From Croceicoccus sediminis (lineage in GTDB: Bacteria; Pseudomonadota; Alphaproteobacteria; Sphingomonadales; Sphingomonadaceae), in contig NZ_SUNC01000001.1 in NCBI RefSeq assembly GCF_007570835.1, positions 992,001 to 1,056,000 on the forward strand: a stretch of 64,000 nucleotides of DNA, in the 5' to 3' direction. Of this stretch, positions 1-9,190 are shown piece by piece. Every line of letters starts with the position of its first letter. The stretch's first letter is position 1. The notes under the pieces are model-generated. The model ran no database searches and was not told the origin of the DNA. It saw only the letters and a list, made by a program, of their open reading frames with translations. Both the position numbers and the translations under genes were made by a program.

Positions 1-1155
1 GCGATTGGGCCGCGTGGCACGCTTGCGGTTCCCGCAGATGCCGAGAGGCGGGACGTCAGCGGTGCTTACATCATCCCCGGATTGATCGACGTTCACGATC
101 ACGTCGCAGACATCCGCCGGGATGTCCTCGATTTCGAGGCATGGGGGCCAGCAGCCAACCTGGCCTATGGCGTAACGACCGCGTTTGATCCCTCGACGCT
201 TTCGATCGATATGCTGGCCTATCAGGATGCAATCGATGCGGGCCTGATGACAGGCTCTCGCATATTCTCAACCGGTCCGGCGCTGTTTTCGTTCAACGAC
301 TTTCGTTCATACGATCAAGTCGAGTCAGTCCTCAGGCGTTACCGCGATCACTACCGCCTGACCAATATCAAGATGTACCGGACGGGCAATCGCAGGGTTC
401 GTCAGTGGATTGTGCAGGCCGCTCGCAAACTGGGTCTTCAGCCAACGACAGAGGGTGCTTTGGCGATGAAGCTGGACCTGTCGCAAGTCCTTGACGGATA
501 TGCAGGAAACGAACACGCGATACCGCCACCGGTGCATTACGCGGACCTTTCGAAACTGCTGGCGCGCAGTGGTGTCAGTTACGACCTGACGCTCCAGATT
601 ACCCACGGCGGCTATCCGGCGCAGGACTATTTCATCGCCCGGGATACTCCACATGGCGATGCGAAATATGCCCGGTTCGCTCCCCCCTGGTTCCGCGATC
701 AGAGGTTCTGGCAACGGGAATGGACCGATCCGAAAGGTTACATTTTCCCGCAAGTCGCGGCCAGCGCGGCCAGATTTGTGCGGTATGGCGGGCTGCTGGC
801 AATCGGCGCACATGGCGAAGTGCCTGGGCTGGGCACGCATTGGGAAATGCAGGCCTATGCGATGGGCGGCATGACGCCATCGGAGATTCTTGCCGCTGCG
901 ACAATTGACGGAGCGCGGGCAATCGGGCGCAGTGCCGATCTCGGCTCGCTCGAGCCCGGCAAGCTGGCCGATCTCGTGATCCTGGCCAAAGACCCTCGTG
1001 AAACTATCGCGAACACGCTTTCGCTGACGCACGTGATGAAAGGCGGCAAGCTTTACGATGCTGGCACGATCGCCTCGGTCTGGCCCGAAGCAGGACCGCC
1101 TCCCCAATTCTGGTTCAATGAGGGGGGCACTGCCAGAGCAAATGCACCTGATTGA
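1..1155 (+). CDS. Amidohydrolase family protein, 5' end outside window
   Basis: The reading frame is open from base 1, so the true start lies upstream; 384 residues are visible. Visible residues 23-34 read as the classical amidohydrolase entry, PGLIDVHDH, with the metal-binding H-x-H at 32 and 34. Near the C-terminus the usual closing block of the family appears (GARAIG, then LGSLEPGKLADLVIL), where the beta-sandwich re-forms. The family hydrolyses amide or related bonds using one or two metal ions. The missing N-terminus may carry a signal peptide and a TolB-like WD40 region, as in large exported amidohydrolases of this type, but that cannot be seen here. The substrate is unknown. It points away from the catabolic operon that starts at 9041 and is separated from it by a repeat. 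Confidence 0.85.
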   Translation, partial: AIGPRGTLAVPADAERRDVSGAYIIPGLIDVHDHVADIRRDVLDFEAWGPAANLAYGVTTAFDPSTLSIDMLAYQDAIDAGLMTGSRIFSTGPALFSFNDFRSYDQVESVLRRYRDHYRLTNIKMYRTGNRRVRQWIVQAARKLGLQPTTEGALAMKLDLSQVLDGYAGNEHAIPPPVHYADLSKLLARSGVSYDLTLQITHGGYPAQDYFIARDTPHGDAKYARFAPPWFRDQRFWQREWTDPKGYIFPQVAASAARFVRYGGLLAIGAHGEVPGLGTHWEMQAYAMGGMTPSEILAAATIDGARAIGRSADLGSLEPGKLADLVILAKDPRETIANTLSLTHVMKGGKLYDAGTIASVWPEAGPPPQFWFNEGGTARANAPD

Positions 1156-1742
1156 CGCGTGAGGCGGCGCGGGTAGGTCCATGCCCGGACCCCACAAACC
1201 AATCAGTCCATTTCGTTAATTCACGCAGCCGATCTTGCAATAGCGTCCGCTATTGGGGTCGTTTGCTGCCGGTCCGGTTTCGGTCGCCGGATCGAGCAAA
1301 GCTACCATCCGCCAGGCGGTAAGCCATCAGGCAGCTTCGCGCCCCAATCCCAACCTTTGAAGCTGCCTTGCGGCACACCTGAAAGCTGATGCAATCGCCA
1401 TACAGCACAGAGGGCAGGCTCTGGGACTTTCCTGTCGATCCGATGTGATCTGTGGAATGGCCGGAGAAGCGCGGCGCCGATCGGCTATGAGAGCGATGAG
1501 AGGTGAACCGGAAGAAGTCAGGCGCGTTGTGCTTGCCGGCATGCATAGAGCCGGCTTCCGCTAAATCGCTCCCTGCCAACGACGCCCTAACGCAAGACTG
1601 CCGCGCTCACCGAGCATGTGGTCCTTGGCCATTTGCACCCACGCCCAAAGTCATTCGCTCATTCCGACATGGAAACACTGTGAAGGCAGGTCTCAAAACG
1701 GCAGCTTCTTGGCGAGGCCATGCAGCGAGGATCATGGAACGG
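1156..1742. other. Gene-free stretch with one dispersed repeat
   Basis: About 590 bases lie between the amidohydrolase and the convergent SDR. The first part holds a type A repeat (1245-1390). In the rest, short open frames exist on both strands but none has a plausible start, ribosome site or recognisable product. Confidence 0.6.
1245..1390 (+). repeat. Dispersed repeat, type A copy 1
   Basis: It begins with GTCCGC and shares a core of about 90 bases (with the words GCAAAGCTACCAT, AGCCATCAGGCAGC and CGCGCCCCAAT) with copies at 28090, 48100 and 58545. The right terminus is degenerate, GAAAGCTGAT in place of GAAAGCGGAC. All four copies run in the same direction. Confidence 0.75.
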
Positions 1743-2498
1743 CTAATGCGATGTCTGTCCACCATCCATCACGAAGAACGAACCGTTGGTAAAGCTGGCC
1801 TCGTCGGAACATAGGTGCAGGACTGTGCCCGCGATTTCTTCCGGCTGAGCCGCGCGTCCGATAACGTTGTGCTTGAAGAACTCTTCGCGAAATTCCGGCG
1901 AATCCAGCCAGGCTTGCGTCATCGGCGTCGCCACGAGGCCAGGGCCGATGCAGTTCACCCGGATGCCCCGCTGCGCATATTCGATGGCCACCGCCTTGGT
2001 GAGGCCCACGACCGCGTGCTTCGCCGCGACATAGGCCGACATGTTGGGATCGGCGACCTTCCCCGCGACAGAGGCCGTGTTGACGATGGCACCGCCGCCG
2101 TTGTCGAGGAAGTGCCGCACTTGCGCCTGCATGGCGAAGAACACGCCCTTGAGGTCCACGTCCATGATCAGGTCGAGATCCTTCTTGGGCACTTCATGAA
2201 ACGGAACCGGCGGCGGCAAGACACCGGCATTGTTGAATGCCGCATGGAGGCCGCCGAATTCGGCAACGCACCTGCCGACCAGGTCTGTCATGGCGTTAGG
2301 GTCGCGCACGTCGGCGCGTTGGTACATTGCCCTGCCGCCCGCGCTGCAGATCAGGTCCGCGGTTTCGCCGGCATCGTCATTCAGATCGCCGATCATCACC
2401 GCTGCGCCTTCGCGGGCGAAGGCCTGGCAGGTGGCCCGGCCGATGCCGGTGGCGCCGCCGGTGACGAGAACGGCCTTGTTTTCAAATCGCATGATCAT
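1743..2498 (-). CDS. Short-chain dehydrogenase/reductase
   Basis: A 251-residue classical SDR. The N-terminus has the cofactor motif TGGATGIG, followed by NNAG near residue 90, and YVAAK as the catalytic Tyr-x-x-x-Lys with a Ser upstream (NTASVAG). The length is normal for the family. Its ATG overlaps the stop of the upstream metallo-beta-lactamase gene (ATGA), so the two are probably translationally coupled; a second ATG two codons later is also possible. As the last gene of the leftward operon behind the flavoprotein and cytochrome c, a reasonable inference is oxidation of a 1-arylethanol to the matching acetophenone with NAD(P)+. The substrate cannot be read from the sequence. Confidence 0.88.
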   Translation of the reverse strand: MIMRFENKAVLVTGGATGIGRATCQAFAREGAAVMIGDLNDDAGETADLICSAGGRAMYQRADVRDPNAMTDLVGRCVAEFGGLHAAFNNAGVLPPPVPFHEVPKKDLDLIMDVDLKGVFFAMQAQVRHFLDNGGGAIVNTASVAGKVADPNMSAYVAAKHAVVGLTKAVAIEYAQRGIRVNCIGPGLVATPMTQAWLDSPEFREEFFKHNVIGRAAQPEEIAGTVLHLCSDEASFTNGSFFVMDGGQTSH

Positions 2499-3400
2499 TC
2501 ATCCCAGGGTTCGATTTCGCCGGTTGCCACTTGGGCCGACGTGCAGAGCAGGAAGCAGTCCAGAACGTCGGTCGCGCCGGGAAAGCGGGCGCGGACCATG
2601 GCCTGCAACTCGGCCGAGTTTTTCGCCTTTGGCGCGGCCTCGCCCATGAAGGTGATGTAATCGCGCGTCCACTTGATGCCGGCATTGTCGTTGGTGCGGC
2701 CCGGAGAGGTGTGCCCGGCAATCACGCGGTTGGGCTTCATCGCCTCAATCCGGTCGAGCGCGGCGATCCAGTCGTCATAGCGATCGGGCGTGTGCTCCCC
2801 CAGCCAGACGTACATGCCGTTGTAGATCACGTCGCCCGCCACCAGCGTACGGGTCTGTTCGTCCCAAATGACGGTGGAGCGGACATGATCGCCCTGCATC
2901 GGGCCGAGGATCCGGAGCGGATGCCCCTCCAGCGAATAGACACCGCCTTCCACCGGCTCTGGCACGACAGGGCGGACGGGGGCATTGGCCCCCAGCATCG
3001 GGCCCCAGCGTTCGAACTTGATCGGCACGGTGCGCACCATGTCGGTGACGACGGCCTGCCCGGCGAGAATTTCCGCTTTCGGGAAGGCATCCTGCAACAC
3101 GTCCAGCCCGAAGAAGTGATCAGGGTGATCGTGCGTGACCAACACGGCCTTGAGGGTCTTGCCGCTGTCGAGGATGCGCGCAACGACGCGATAGGCATCG
3201 GCGCGGCTGAACGGCACGTCGATCAGCACCGCGTCGTTTTCGCCCGATACGAGCGTCATGTTGGCGTGCAGGCTCAGCTCCGACGTCGGGATGACTTCGT
3301 AGGATAGCAGCGAAACCGGCGGCGGGCTTTCCTCGGCCTGCGCCGTGCTGGCCGCAAGCGCCAGAGTGCCGGCGATGGTTGCTGTGATCAGATGCTTCAT
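2495..3400 (-). CDS. Exported metallo-beta-lactamase fold hydrolase
   Basis: A 301-residue protein with a Sec-type signal peptide (about residues 1-22, ending in A-Q-A) and the metal motif HDHPDH, plus a later GHTSPGR block carrying another His ligand. This is the metallo-beta-lactamase superfamily, whose members hydrolyse esters, lactones or lactams with two metal ions, here in the periplasm. The start overlaps the flavoprotein stop (ATGA) and the stop overlaps the SDR start, so the gene is embedded in one operon. A role for a periplasmic hydrolase next to a periplasmic flavoprotein could be release of a phenolic substrate from an ester or conjugate. That is inference. Confidence 0.85.
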   Translation of the reverse strand: MKHLITATIAGTLALAASTAQAEESPPPVSLLSYEVIPTSELSLHANMTLVSGENDAVLIDVPFSRADAYRVVARILDSGKTLKAVLVTHDHPDHFFGLDVLQDAFPKAEILAGQAVVTDMVRTVPIKFERWGPMLGANAPVRPVVPEPVEGGVYSLEGHPLRILGPMQGDHVRSTVIWDEQTRTLVAGDVIYNGMYVWLGEHTPDRYDDWIAALDRIEAMKPNRVIAGHTSPGRTNDNAGIKWTRDYITFMGEAAPKAKNSAELQAMVRARFPGATDVLDCFLLCTSAQVATGEIEPWDE

Positions 3401-5007
3401 GCGATCCCCGACTTTCCTGGTGCGATGATGTGATTGGGATCAAGCGCCTGCTTGATCTTGGCGTTGAACTCGCGGTTCACGGCGCCGTATTGCTGCGCGA
3501 CCAGGTCCATTGTGTTGACCCCGGTGCGATAGCTGGCCCAGCCCTGCTCGCCAAAGCGCGAGACCATCTCGCGATAGCAAGTGTCTGCACGCCTGTGCTC
3601 CTCGGCATTGCTGCGGTCGAACAACAGGGCGATGATGTGGTGCAGATCGCGCCAGCCGATGGCAAAGGCGGCGGTATAATCGAAGCCGTACTTGTCGAGG
3701 ATCTGGCGCGCCAGGCGCGTCTGCCGCTCGGCCTCGTCGCCCTTGGCCGCGGCGACCGGCGCGAACCACGCGAGGCCACCGCCACTACCGCGCCAGCGGA
3801 TCATGCCAATCTCGTCAAGGTTGAGCCCGCCCTTCATCAAGGTGGCGTGGTGATGGAACCACGGATTGTCGCCCATCTCGGCCTCGGTGAGCACTTCGCC
3901 GCCACTGGCCGTCAGCACCTGGCGGACGACCGGTTCGATCGCGGCCACCGTTTCATCCGTGCCGTAGAGCGCGAAATAGGTGTTCCACATGCCCAGCCCG
4001 TTGGCTTTCGCCGCGCGCTTCACCGATGCATCGTCGAGAGGAGCGCCATCGGGCACCACGCTGTCGCGCCGCTTGAACATCGATAGCTGGTACGACGCGC
4101 TCATCATCAGGTTGCAGTTGGCGATCAGGTTGGACACGCGCAGCGGTCGCATCGCCTCGATGATGGCGGGCACGTCCTCCATGTTCGGGTGGCGGATCAT
4201 GAAGGGCTTGTAGGCAGGCGGCTCCGGCATCAGCCACATGCCCAGCTTGGTGACGATGCCGTAGTTCGACTGGGTGAACAGCCCGTCGACGTAAGGGCCG
4301 TAACCCCACTTGAACGACTGCCATGCCGTCGATCCCTTGATGGAGCCCATGCCGGTGCGCATCAGCTGGCCATCGGGCAGCACCACTTCCATGCCGCACT
4401 GGAACAGGAAATGTTCGCCGTAGGGGGTATAGCCAACGCCGCGATCGAGCGTGTTGCCCATTGGCGAGGCGATCGGGCCGACGGTCGGCACGTCGATCCA
4501 CAGCGGGATGTTGTTTTCTTCCAGATAGTCCTTGAGCTGCTGGTAGGTCACGCCCGGCTCCACCAGGCAGGTGCCCAGATCGGGGTCCACCTCGAGAATG
4601 CGGTTCATCCGCTTAAGGTCGAGCACCACCTGTCCCGGCGTTGCCGGCACCGCCGTGCCGTAGCCCATGTTCTTGCCGGTCGATATCGGCCAGATCGGCT
4701 GGCGAAAGCGATTGGCCGCCGCCACGATGGCCTGCACTTCTTCCACCGTGCGCGGCGCCACGGCCCCCACGGGGTGCAGCTGGTCGGTCGGCTCGGGCAC
4801 ATACGCCTTGTCATAGGGGAGCAGCCCCTCCGGGTCCCAGTATGCCCACTCTTCGCCCACGATGGACTGCATTTCCTTCATGAAGGCGTTGACGTCGGCG
4901 ACTGTCTGGCCCTTGGCCATGCGCGAGTTGACGAGTGCTGCAGCGCCCGCCGTGGCCCCGATCGCGCCTGCTGCACCCAGCAGAGTGCGCCTGTTGATGC
5001 CGCTCAT
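3397..5007 (-). CDS. FAD-linked oxidase, 4-cresol dehydrogenase / 4-ethylphenol methylenehydroxylase-like
   Basis: A 536-residue vanillyl-alcohol-oxidase family flavoprotein. The chosen start gives a twin-arginine signal (NRRTLLGAAG), fitting export with FAD bound. The segments TVGPIASPMGNTLDRG, GVGYTPYG and WGYGPYVDG are typical of p-cresol methylhydroxylase and its relatives, which oxidise the benzylic carbon of 4-alkylphenols through a quinone methide and hydrate it. The start ATG overlaps the stop of the upstream cytochrome c gene (ATGA), the arrangement known for flavocytochrome hydroxylases with a c-type subunit. An upstream in-frame start at 5049 would bury the Tat signal and is disfavoured. 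Likely substrates are 4-ethylphenol, 4-ethylguaiacol or 4-cresol-like compounds; eugenol-type hydroxylation is an alternative. Confidence 0.88.
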   Translation of the reverse strand: MSGINRRTLLGAAGAIGATAGAAALVNSRMAKGQTVADVNAFMKEMQSIVGEEWAYWDPEGLLPYDKAYVPEPTDQLHPVGAVAPRTVEEVQAIVAAANRFRQPIWPISTGKNMGYGTAVPATPGQVVLDLKRMNRILEVDPDLGTCLVEPGVTYQQLKDYLEENNIPLWIDVPTVGPIASPMGNTLDRGVGYTPYGEHFLFQCGMEVVLPDGQLMRTGMGSIKGSTAWQSFKWGYGPYVDGLFTQSNYGIVTKLGMWLMPEPPAYKPFMIRHPNMEDVPAIIEAMRPLRVSNLIANCNLMMSASYQLSMFKRRDSVVPDGAPLDDASVKRAAKANGLGMWNTYFALYGTDETVAAIEPVVRQVLTASGGEVLTEAEMGDNPWFHHHATLMKGGLNLDEIGMIRWRGSGGGLAWFAPVAAAKGDEAERQTRLARQILDKYGFDYTAAFAIGWRDLHHIIALLFDRSNAEEHRRADTCYREMVSRFGEQGWASYRTGVNTMDLVAQQYGAVNREFNAKIKQALDPNHIIAPGKSGIA

Positions 5008-5327
5008 TGTCCACGCTCCTTCGGATCGGCTTCGCTTTGCTGGAGCCACGTGGCCAAGGCATCGAGCTCTTCATTGCTGATCTCGGTCTCACGAAACGCC
5101 GGCATGGCGTTGGGGCCCATGCGCACGAAGGCCTTCGTCACCTCCGGCGGCAGTTCGCGGCCGCGGATGACCGGGCCGACGTTCACACCGTGGCAGTACC
5201 CGCAGGTCTGCGCATAAATCTTTTCAGGCGCCCGCGGAGCAGGGTAGTTTGCAGGCTCCGCCGCCCACAGGCTTCCGCCGATACAGACCGCGATGACGGC
5301 CGACACGCTTGAGGCCAGGCGTTTCAT
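5004..5327 (-). CDS. c-type cytochrome, electron acceptor for the adjacent flavoprotein
   Basis: A 107-residue protein with a signal peptide (residues 1 to about 22) and one haem site, CGYCH at residues 42-46. A downstream NAMPAF segment probably supplies the axial Met. Its size matches the small cytochrome subunit of p-cresol methylhydroxylase-type enzymes. It lies directly upstream of the flavoprotein gene with a 4-base ATGA overlap, so a flavocytochrome c pair in the periplasm is the most economical reading. Electrons would pass on to the respiratory chain. Confidence 0.9.
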   Translation of the reverse strand: MKRLASSVSAVIAVCIGGSLWAAEPANYPAPRAPEKIYAQTCGYCHGVNVGPVIRGRELPPEVTKAFVRMGPNAMPAFRETEISNEELDALATWLQQSEADPKERGQ

Positions 5328-5360
5328 TGGCTTAATCCCTTATGGCTAAAATGCTGCGCG

Positions 5361-6392
5361 TCATGCACGGTCGAGCGACTTCATCATTCGCTGGAAAATG
5401 GTGATCCCCTTGTCGGCGCTGGCCGGCATCGGCGGGCGATCGGGCTGACAATCGATGATCCTTTGCTGAGCTTCGATCATCACCTTGTCTTCGAGGAACG
5501 CCCCCTTGGCGACGTCGATCATGATCTGCGCGATATCCTCGCCGCCAAAGCGGGCGCCCGGTCCCCAGCTGAAGTAATACCGCGAGGTCTTTTCCCCTGT
5601 GGGCACGACCGCCTGGCTGGTGAAATTGTCGAACAGGATATCGTCGTCATCGGTCGGCGCCCTGCCGCCAAGCCGCTGCGCCGTACCCGTGGGGCACAGC
5701 GCGGTGTAAAGCAGGAAGGTGCCCGGAATGATGAAGTCGTAACTGGTCCAGATGTCTACCCGGTCAAGCTCTGCCGCCTTGCCGAGCGGCGGGACAGGCG
5801 GCGTATCGGCAATCCAGCGGGACGAGCGCACCCCGTTCGGCAGCGTTTCGACGTGCGGCCGGCTGCGCGACCATGCTTCATCGGCACCGAAGCTGGCCGC
5901 ATGGACATAGGCCAGGTGCGTCAGGTCCAGCAGGTTGTCGTTGATCAGCTCGTAATTGGCTTCGTAATCGATCTGGCCGGTCTTCAGCACCCATTCCGGA
6001 TCGTCGAGCGCCTTGGACTGCGCCACGACGGAAGGGTCGGCACGTTGCGGATCGCCCATCCACACCCACACCCAACTGCCGTTTTCGATCACCGGATAGG
6101 ATTTGACGCAGGCGCGTTTCGGAATCTCGTCTTGCCCGGGAATTTCCACGCATTGCCCGTCGGCCGAAAACTTGAACCCGTGATAGAGGCACCGGATCGC
6201 ATCGCCTTCCAGGCTGCCCATCGATAGCGGCGCCATCCGGTGGACACAGCGATCTTCCAGCGCGACCACACTGCCGTCCTGCTTGCGGTACAGCACGATC
6301 GGCATGCCCAGCAGCATCCGTTGCTGCGGTTCGCGCCCGAAATCGTCGCGCCAACCGGCTACATACCACGCGTTGCGTACGAGGTTGGACAT
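5361..6392 (-). CDS. Rieske non-haem iron oxygenase, vanillate O-demethylase-like
   Basis: A 343-residue single-component-size oxygenase. The Rieske [2Fe-2S] ligands are visible as CVH ... CLYH in the first third, and the mononuclear iron motif as DLTHLAYVH (Asp-x2-His-x4-His). Members of this size group demethylate methoxy-aromatics or hydroxylate activated substrates, and need a separate reductase. No reductase gene is in this operon; the VanB-like reductase at 40235 is the nearest candidate. The start at 6392 (MSNLVRNAW) aligns with the start of related oxygenases in this window; an upstream in-frame ATG at 6437 would add residues unlike the family. It follows the TonB receptor gene in the operon. 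Confidence 0.88.
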   Translation of the reverse strand: MSNLVRNAWYVAGWRDDFGREPQQRMLLGMPIVLYRKQDGSVVALEDRCVHRMAPLSMGSLEGDAIRCLYHGFKFSADGQCVEIPGQDEIPKRACVKSYPVIENGSWVWVWMGDPQRADPSVVAQSKALDDPEWVLKTGQIDYEANYELINDNLLDLTHLAYVHAASFGADEAWSRSRPHVETLPNGVRSSRWIADTPPVPPLGKAAELDRVDIWTSYDFIIPGTFLLYTALCPTGTAQRLGGRAPTDDDDILFDNFTSQAVVPTGEKTSRYYFSWGPGARFGGEDIAQIMIDVAKGAFLEDKVMIEAQQRIIDCQPDRPPMPASADKGITIFQRMMKSLDRA

Positions 6393-6452
6393 GCCATTCT
6401 TCCTATCATGGCCGTTGCGGCCCCGGACGGCCCGCAACGGCTCTACATGCTC

Positions 6453-9041
6453 TCAGAGATCGACGCCAAGGCGCAGGTACCATTCGCTCGGGCGGCTCCA
6501 GGTCCCATAGATCATGCCGGCACCAAAGGCCTGCGACTGCCCGGTCACGATGTACCGTTCGTTGAGGATGTTGGTGACACCGGCCGTGAGGCTCCATCCG
6601 CCGGATGGCGCGTCATAGGTCGCATTGGCGTTGAGCATGTGCACGGACGGCCTTTCCAGCAGCAGCGTGCGCTCTGAATCGTTCCACATGCGGGAAGTAT
6701 AGGTGTAATCGGCCAGCAGGGCGATTGACCCGCCGCCGACGTCAAACTCGTATCGCGGCGTCAGGTTGAACTTCCAGTCCGGCGATTTCGGCAGGTCCGC
6801 GCCAACGAAAGTCCCGGCCTGGAAAGGGTTCGGTGCAACCTGCGCCGGCGGCAGGACGTCGGTATAAGTCGCATCGGTGTAACCCAGCGATGCGTTGATC
6901 GTGAGGCCATAGCTCGGCGCCACCACGGCTTCGACTTCGAAACCCTTGATGCGTGCCGTACCGGCATTCTGCACCGTCGGGCTGACCCCCTGCTGGAAGT
7001 TCAGCTGGATGCCCTTGTACTTGGTGGTGAATGCTGCGGCATTGAGTTGCAGCATCCGGTCGAACAGCGTCGCCTTGACGCCCACTTCGAAACTCTCCGC
7101 CTTTTCCTCGTCGAAATCGGGCGCATACGGCAGCGGGTTGGAAAGACGCGTGGTCCAGCCACCGGTTTTATAGCCACGCGACCAGCGTCCATAGACCATG
7201 ACATCGTCTGACGGGTGCAGTTGCAAACCGGCCATGGGCGAGAAGTTGCTGAACGATTTCTTCTGCGTCCCGTCGACGTAGTAGCGCAGCGGCTCACCTT
7301 CCACCGGGAAGCCGAGGATGGTGGGGCATGGCACCACGTCGCCGTTGTAGTCGGGGCAGTTGAACAGCTTGTAGTTGAAGCCGTTGGCATCGGACTGACC
7401 GCCGACGAACTGCTTGTCTTCGGACGTGTAGCGACCGCCCACGGTGATCCCGACAAGGTCGCTGACCCGCCAATCGACCTGTCCGAAAAAGGCGTAGTTT
7501 TCGGTTTCCAGGTCGTTCGGGCCGATGATCTGCAACAGGCCTTCGGCAAAGGTCACAAAGTCGCGCATCGACCCTTCCTCGCGGAAGTAATAGGCGCCCG
7601 CCACCAGGTTCATGGCACCGTCCATCGCTTCGCCGAGCAATTGCAGTTCCTGGCTGAACTGGTTCTGCGAGAGGGAGAAAGACGGTTCGATAATCGCCAC
7701 CGGCGAATTGTCGAGATCCATCCCCGACGCCCATTTGAGATCGCGATAACCGGTGATTGACTTGAGCGAAAAACGGTCGGTCAATTCCACGTCCACTATG
7801 CCGGTGAAGCCGAACGTCTCCATGTCGGAAAAGCTGTTGCCGGTGGCATAGCTCTTGTCCTTGTCCGTCGACACGAAACGATCGTCATAGGTCAACCGGT
7901 CGTTAGAGGGATCGCCGTCAACATTCACACTGGCCAGCGGCGCCAGGTTGGCCGCCGGGTCCAACGGCGTACCGCGCACCCCGCACAGGGCGCCAGCGTT
8001 GCGCGCGGCGATCTGGTCTGCCGTCGCGTTTATGCAGAAATTGTACAATCCGCCGAAGAAAAAGCCGGACGATCCCGTGGCCACGTCAAGCGCCGTACCG
8101 GGGATGTTGTTCGCGGCCAGGCCGGCGAACGGGCCTCCGACATCGGTGGTAACGGCCAGCACCGAATTGGCCATGGCGGAGGAGTTGATCCGCATGTAAT
8201 CACCACCGAACGTCACTTTCACCCGGTCGCCCGAATCCCACACCAGCTTACCGCGAAGGCTCCATTCGTCCTGCCCGCCTTCGCGGCGGGATGTCTCGTA
8301 CCCGGTTTGCGGCAAAGCCATCGGCCGGTCGGCCGAATAGGGCTCGTCTGCCGGAAAGGGGACGCGTTTCTGGTATCCGTCGCGGTTCTTGGTGGAAAAA
8401 GTGACCGATGAACGCAAGTTCTCGGAGATCGGCAGATCGGCATACCCGCGTATATCCAGCCTATTGAATCGGCCGGTGGCAACGTCTCCGGTAAAGGCAA
8501 GTTCGTCACCCGGTTCGCGCGTCACCACGCTGATCGCGCCGCCGATCGTGTTGCGTCCGAACAAGGTGCCCTGCGGCCCCTTGAGGACTTCGATCCGTTC
8601 CACATCGGGCAGGTCCAGGTTGGCACCGACAGTGCGGGCAAGATAGACACCATCGAGGTAGATCCCCACGCCGGGGTCGATGTTCATGGCGAAGTCGTTC
8701 GCACCGATGCCGCGGATAAAGGCGGAAAGTACCGCCGTGGAGCCCGAGAACGGCGTGCCTGCATCAAGCGTCACGTTGGGTGCTGCGTTGGAAAGCTGGG
8801 CCACGTCGGAAACGGCACGCTCGCGCAATGCGTCACCGCCGAAAGCGGAGATGGCAATGGGCACGTCCTGCACATTTTCCGCGCGCTTCTGCGCAGTCAC
8901 GACAATCACGTTGACCCCCGTCTCTCGAGAAGCAGGGTCTGCACCTTGCTGATCAGAGGAACCGGTGTCTTGAGCTGCTGCCGGAACGGCAATCGCCAGG
9001 GCCATGGCCGTGCCGCACAGGTGCACGAAATTCGTACGCAT
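6453..9041 (-). CDS. TonB-dependent outer membrane receptor
   Basis: An 862-residue receptor with signal peptide, a TonB-box-like stretch (VIVVTAQKRAE), a plug domain (including RIEVLKGPQGTLFGRNTIGG) and a C-terminal beta-barrel ending in an aromatic-rich strand. The start at 9041 is preceded by GGGAGAAGG four bases upstream and gives a proper signal peptide; an in-frame start at 9131 would not. It is the first gene of the leftward operon, with a palindrome about 100 bases upstream (9142-9156). It closely resembles the receptor at 42238-44727 over its whole length, so the two are paralogues. The likely role is uptake of an aromatic substrate or its conjugate across the outer membrane. Confidence 0.93.
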   Translation of the reverse strand: MRTNFVHLCGTAMALAIAVPAAAQDTGSSDQQGADPASRETGVNVIVVTAQKRAENVQDVPIAISAFGGDALRERAVSDVAQLSNAAPNVTLDAGTPFSGSTAVLSAFIRGIGANDFAMNIDPGVGIYLDGVYLARTVGANLDLPDVERIEVLKGPQGTLFGRNTIGGAISVVTREPGDELAFTGDVATGRFNRLDIRGYADLPISENLRSSVTFSTKNRDGYQKRVPFPADEPYSADRPMALPQTGYETSRREGGQDEWSLRGKLVWDSGDRVKVTFGGDYMRINSSAMANSVLAVTTDVGGPFAGLAANNIPGTALDVATGSSGFFFGGLYNFCINATADQIAARNAGALCGVRGTPLDPAANLAPLASVNVDGDPSNDRLTYDDRFVSTDKDKSYATGNSFSDMETFGFTGIVDVELTDRFSLKSITGYRDLKWASGMDLDNSPVAIIEPSFSLSQNQFSQELQLLGEAMDGAMNLVAGAYYFREEGSMRDFVTFAEGLLQIIGPNDLETENYAFFGQVDWRVSDLVGITVGGRYTSEDKQFVGGQSDANGFNYKLFNCPDYNGDVVPCPTILGFPVEGEPLRYYVDGTQKKSFSNFSPMAGLQLHPSDDVMVYGRWSRGYKTGGWTTRLSNPLPYAPDFDEEKAESFEVGVKATLFDRMLQLNAAAFTTKYKGIQLNFQQGVSPTVQNAGTARIKGFEVEAVVAPSYGLTINASLGYTDATYTDVLPPAQVAPNPFQAGTFVGADLPKSPDWKFNLTPRYEFDVGGGSIALLADYTYTSRMWNDSERTLLLERPSVHMLNANATYDAPSGGWSLTAGVTNILNERYIVTGQSQAFGAGMIYGTWSRPSEWYLRLGVDL

Positions 9042-9141
9042 TCGCCTTCTCCCAAAGGACGCCCGCTTATGAGCAGGCTTTTTATTGCGACTTTTGGGAT
9101 GGGGCGTTTTGAGCGGTTTGAACATCACCATCGCGGATGCA

Positions 9142-9156
9142 TTTCACTTGGTGAAA
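9142..9156. promoter_or_regulatory. Inverted repeat TTTCAC-N3-GTGAAA, probable IclR operator 1
   Basis: The sequence is TTTCACTTGGTGAAA, a perfect 6-3-6 palindrome in the 149-base gap between the receptor start (9041) and the end of the IclR gene (9191). An identical half-site pair occurs at 10000-10014 on the other side of the regulator. IclR proteins bind palindromes of this size, so control of the leftward operon is a fair inference. Confidence 0.65.
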
Positions 9157-9190
9157 CTTCACGACGGAGAAGCAGGCTTGAGGTCCGGGG

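Noticed and set aside
1250-1814. Open frames of about 100 codons around the type A repeat
   Set aside because: They run through the repeat or into the SDR gene on the opposite strand and are explained by those features.
3397-5007. Cytokinin or lactone oxidase as the identity of the FAD protein
   Set aside because: The segment from TVGPIASPMGN to YGPYVDG follows 4-cresol dehydrogenase-type enzymes, and the coupled cytochrome c gene supports a dehydrogenase with a cytochrome acceptor rather than an oxidase.
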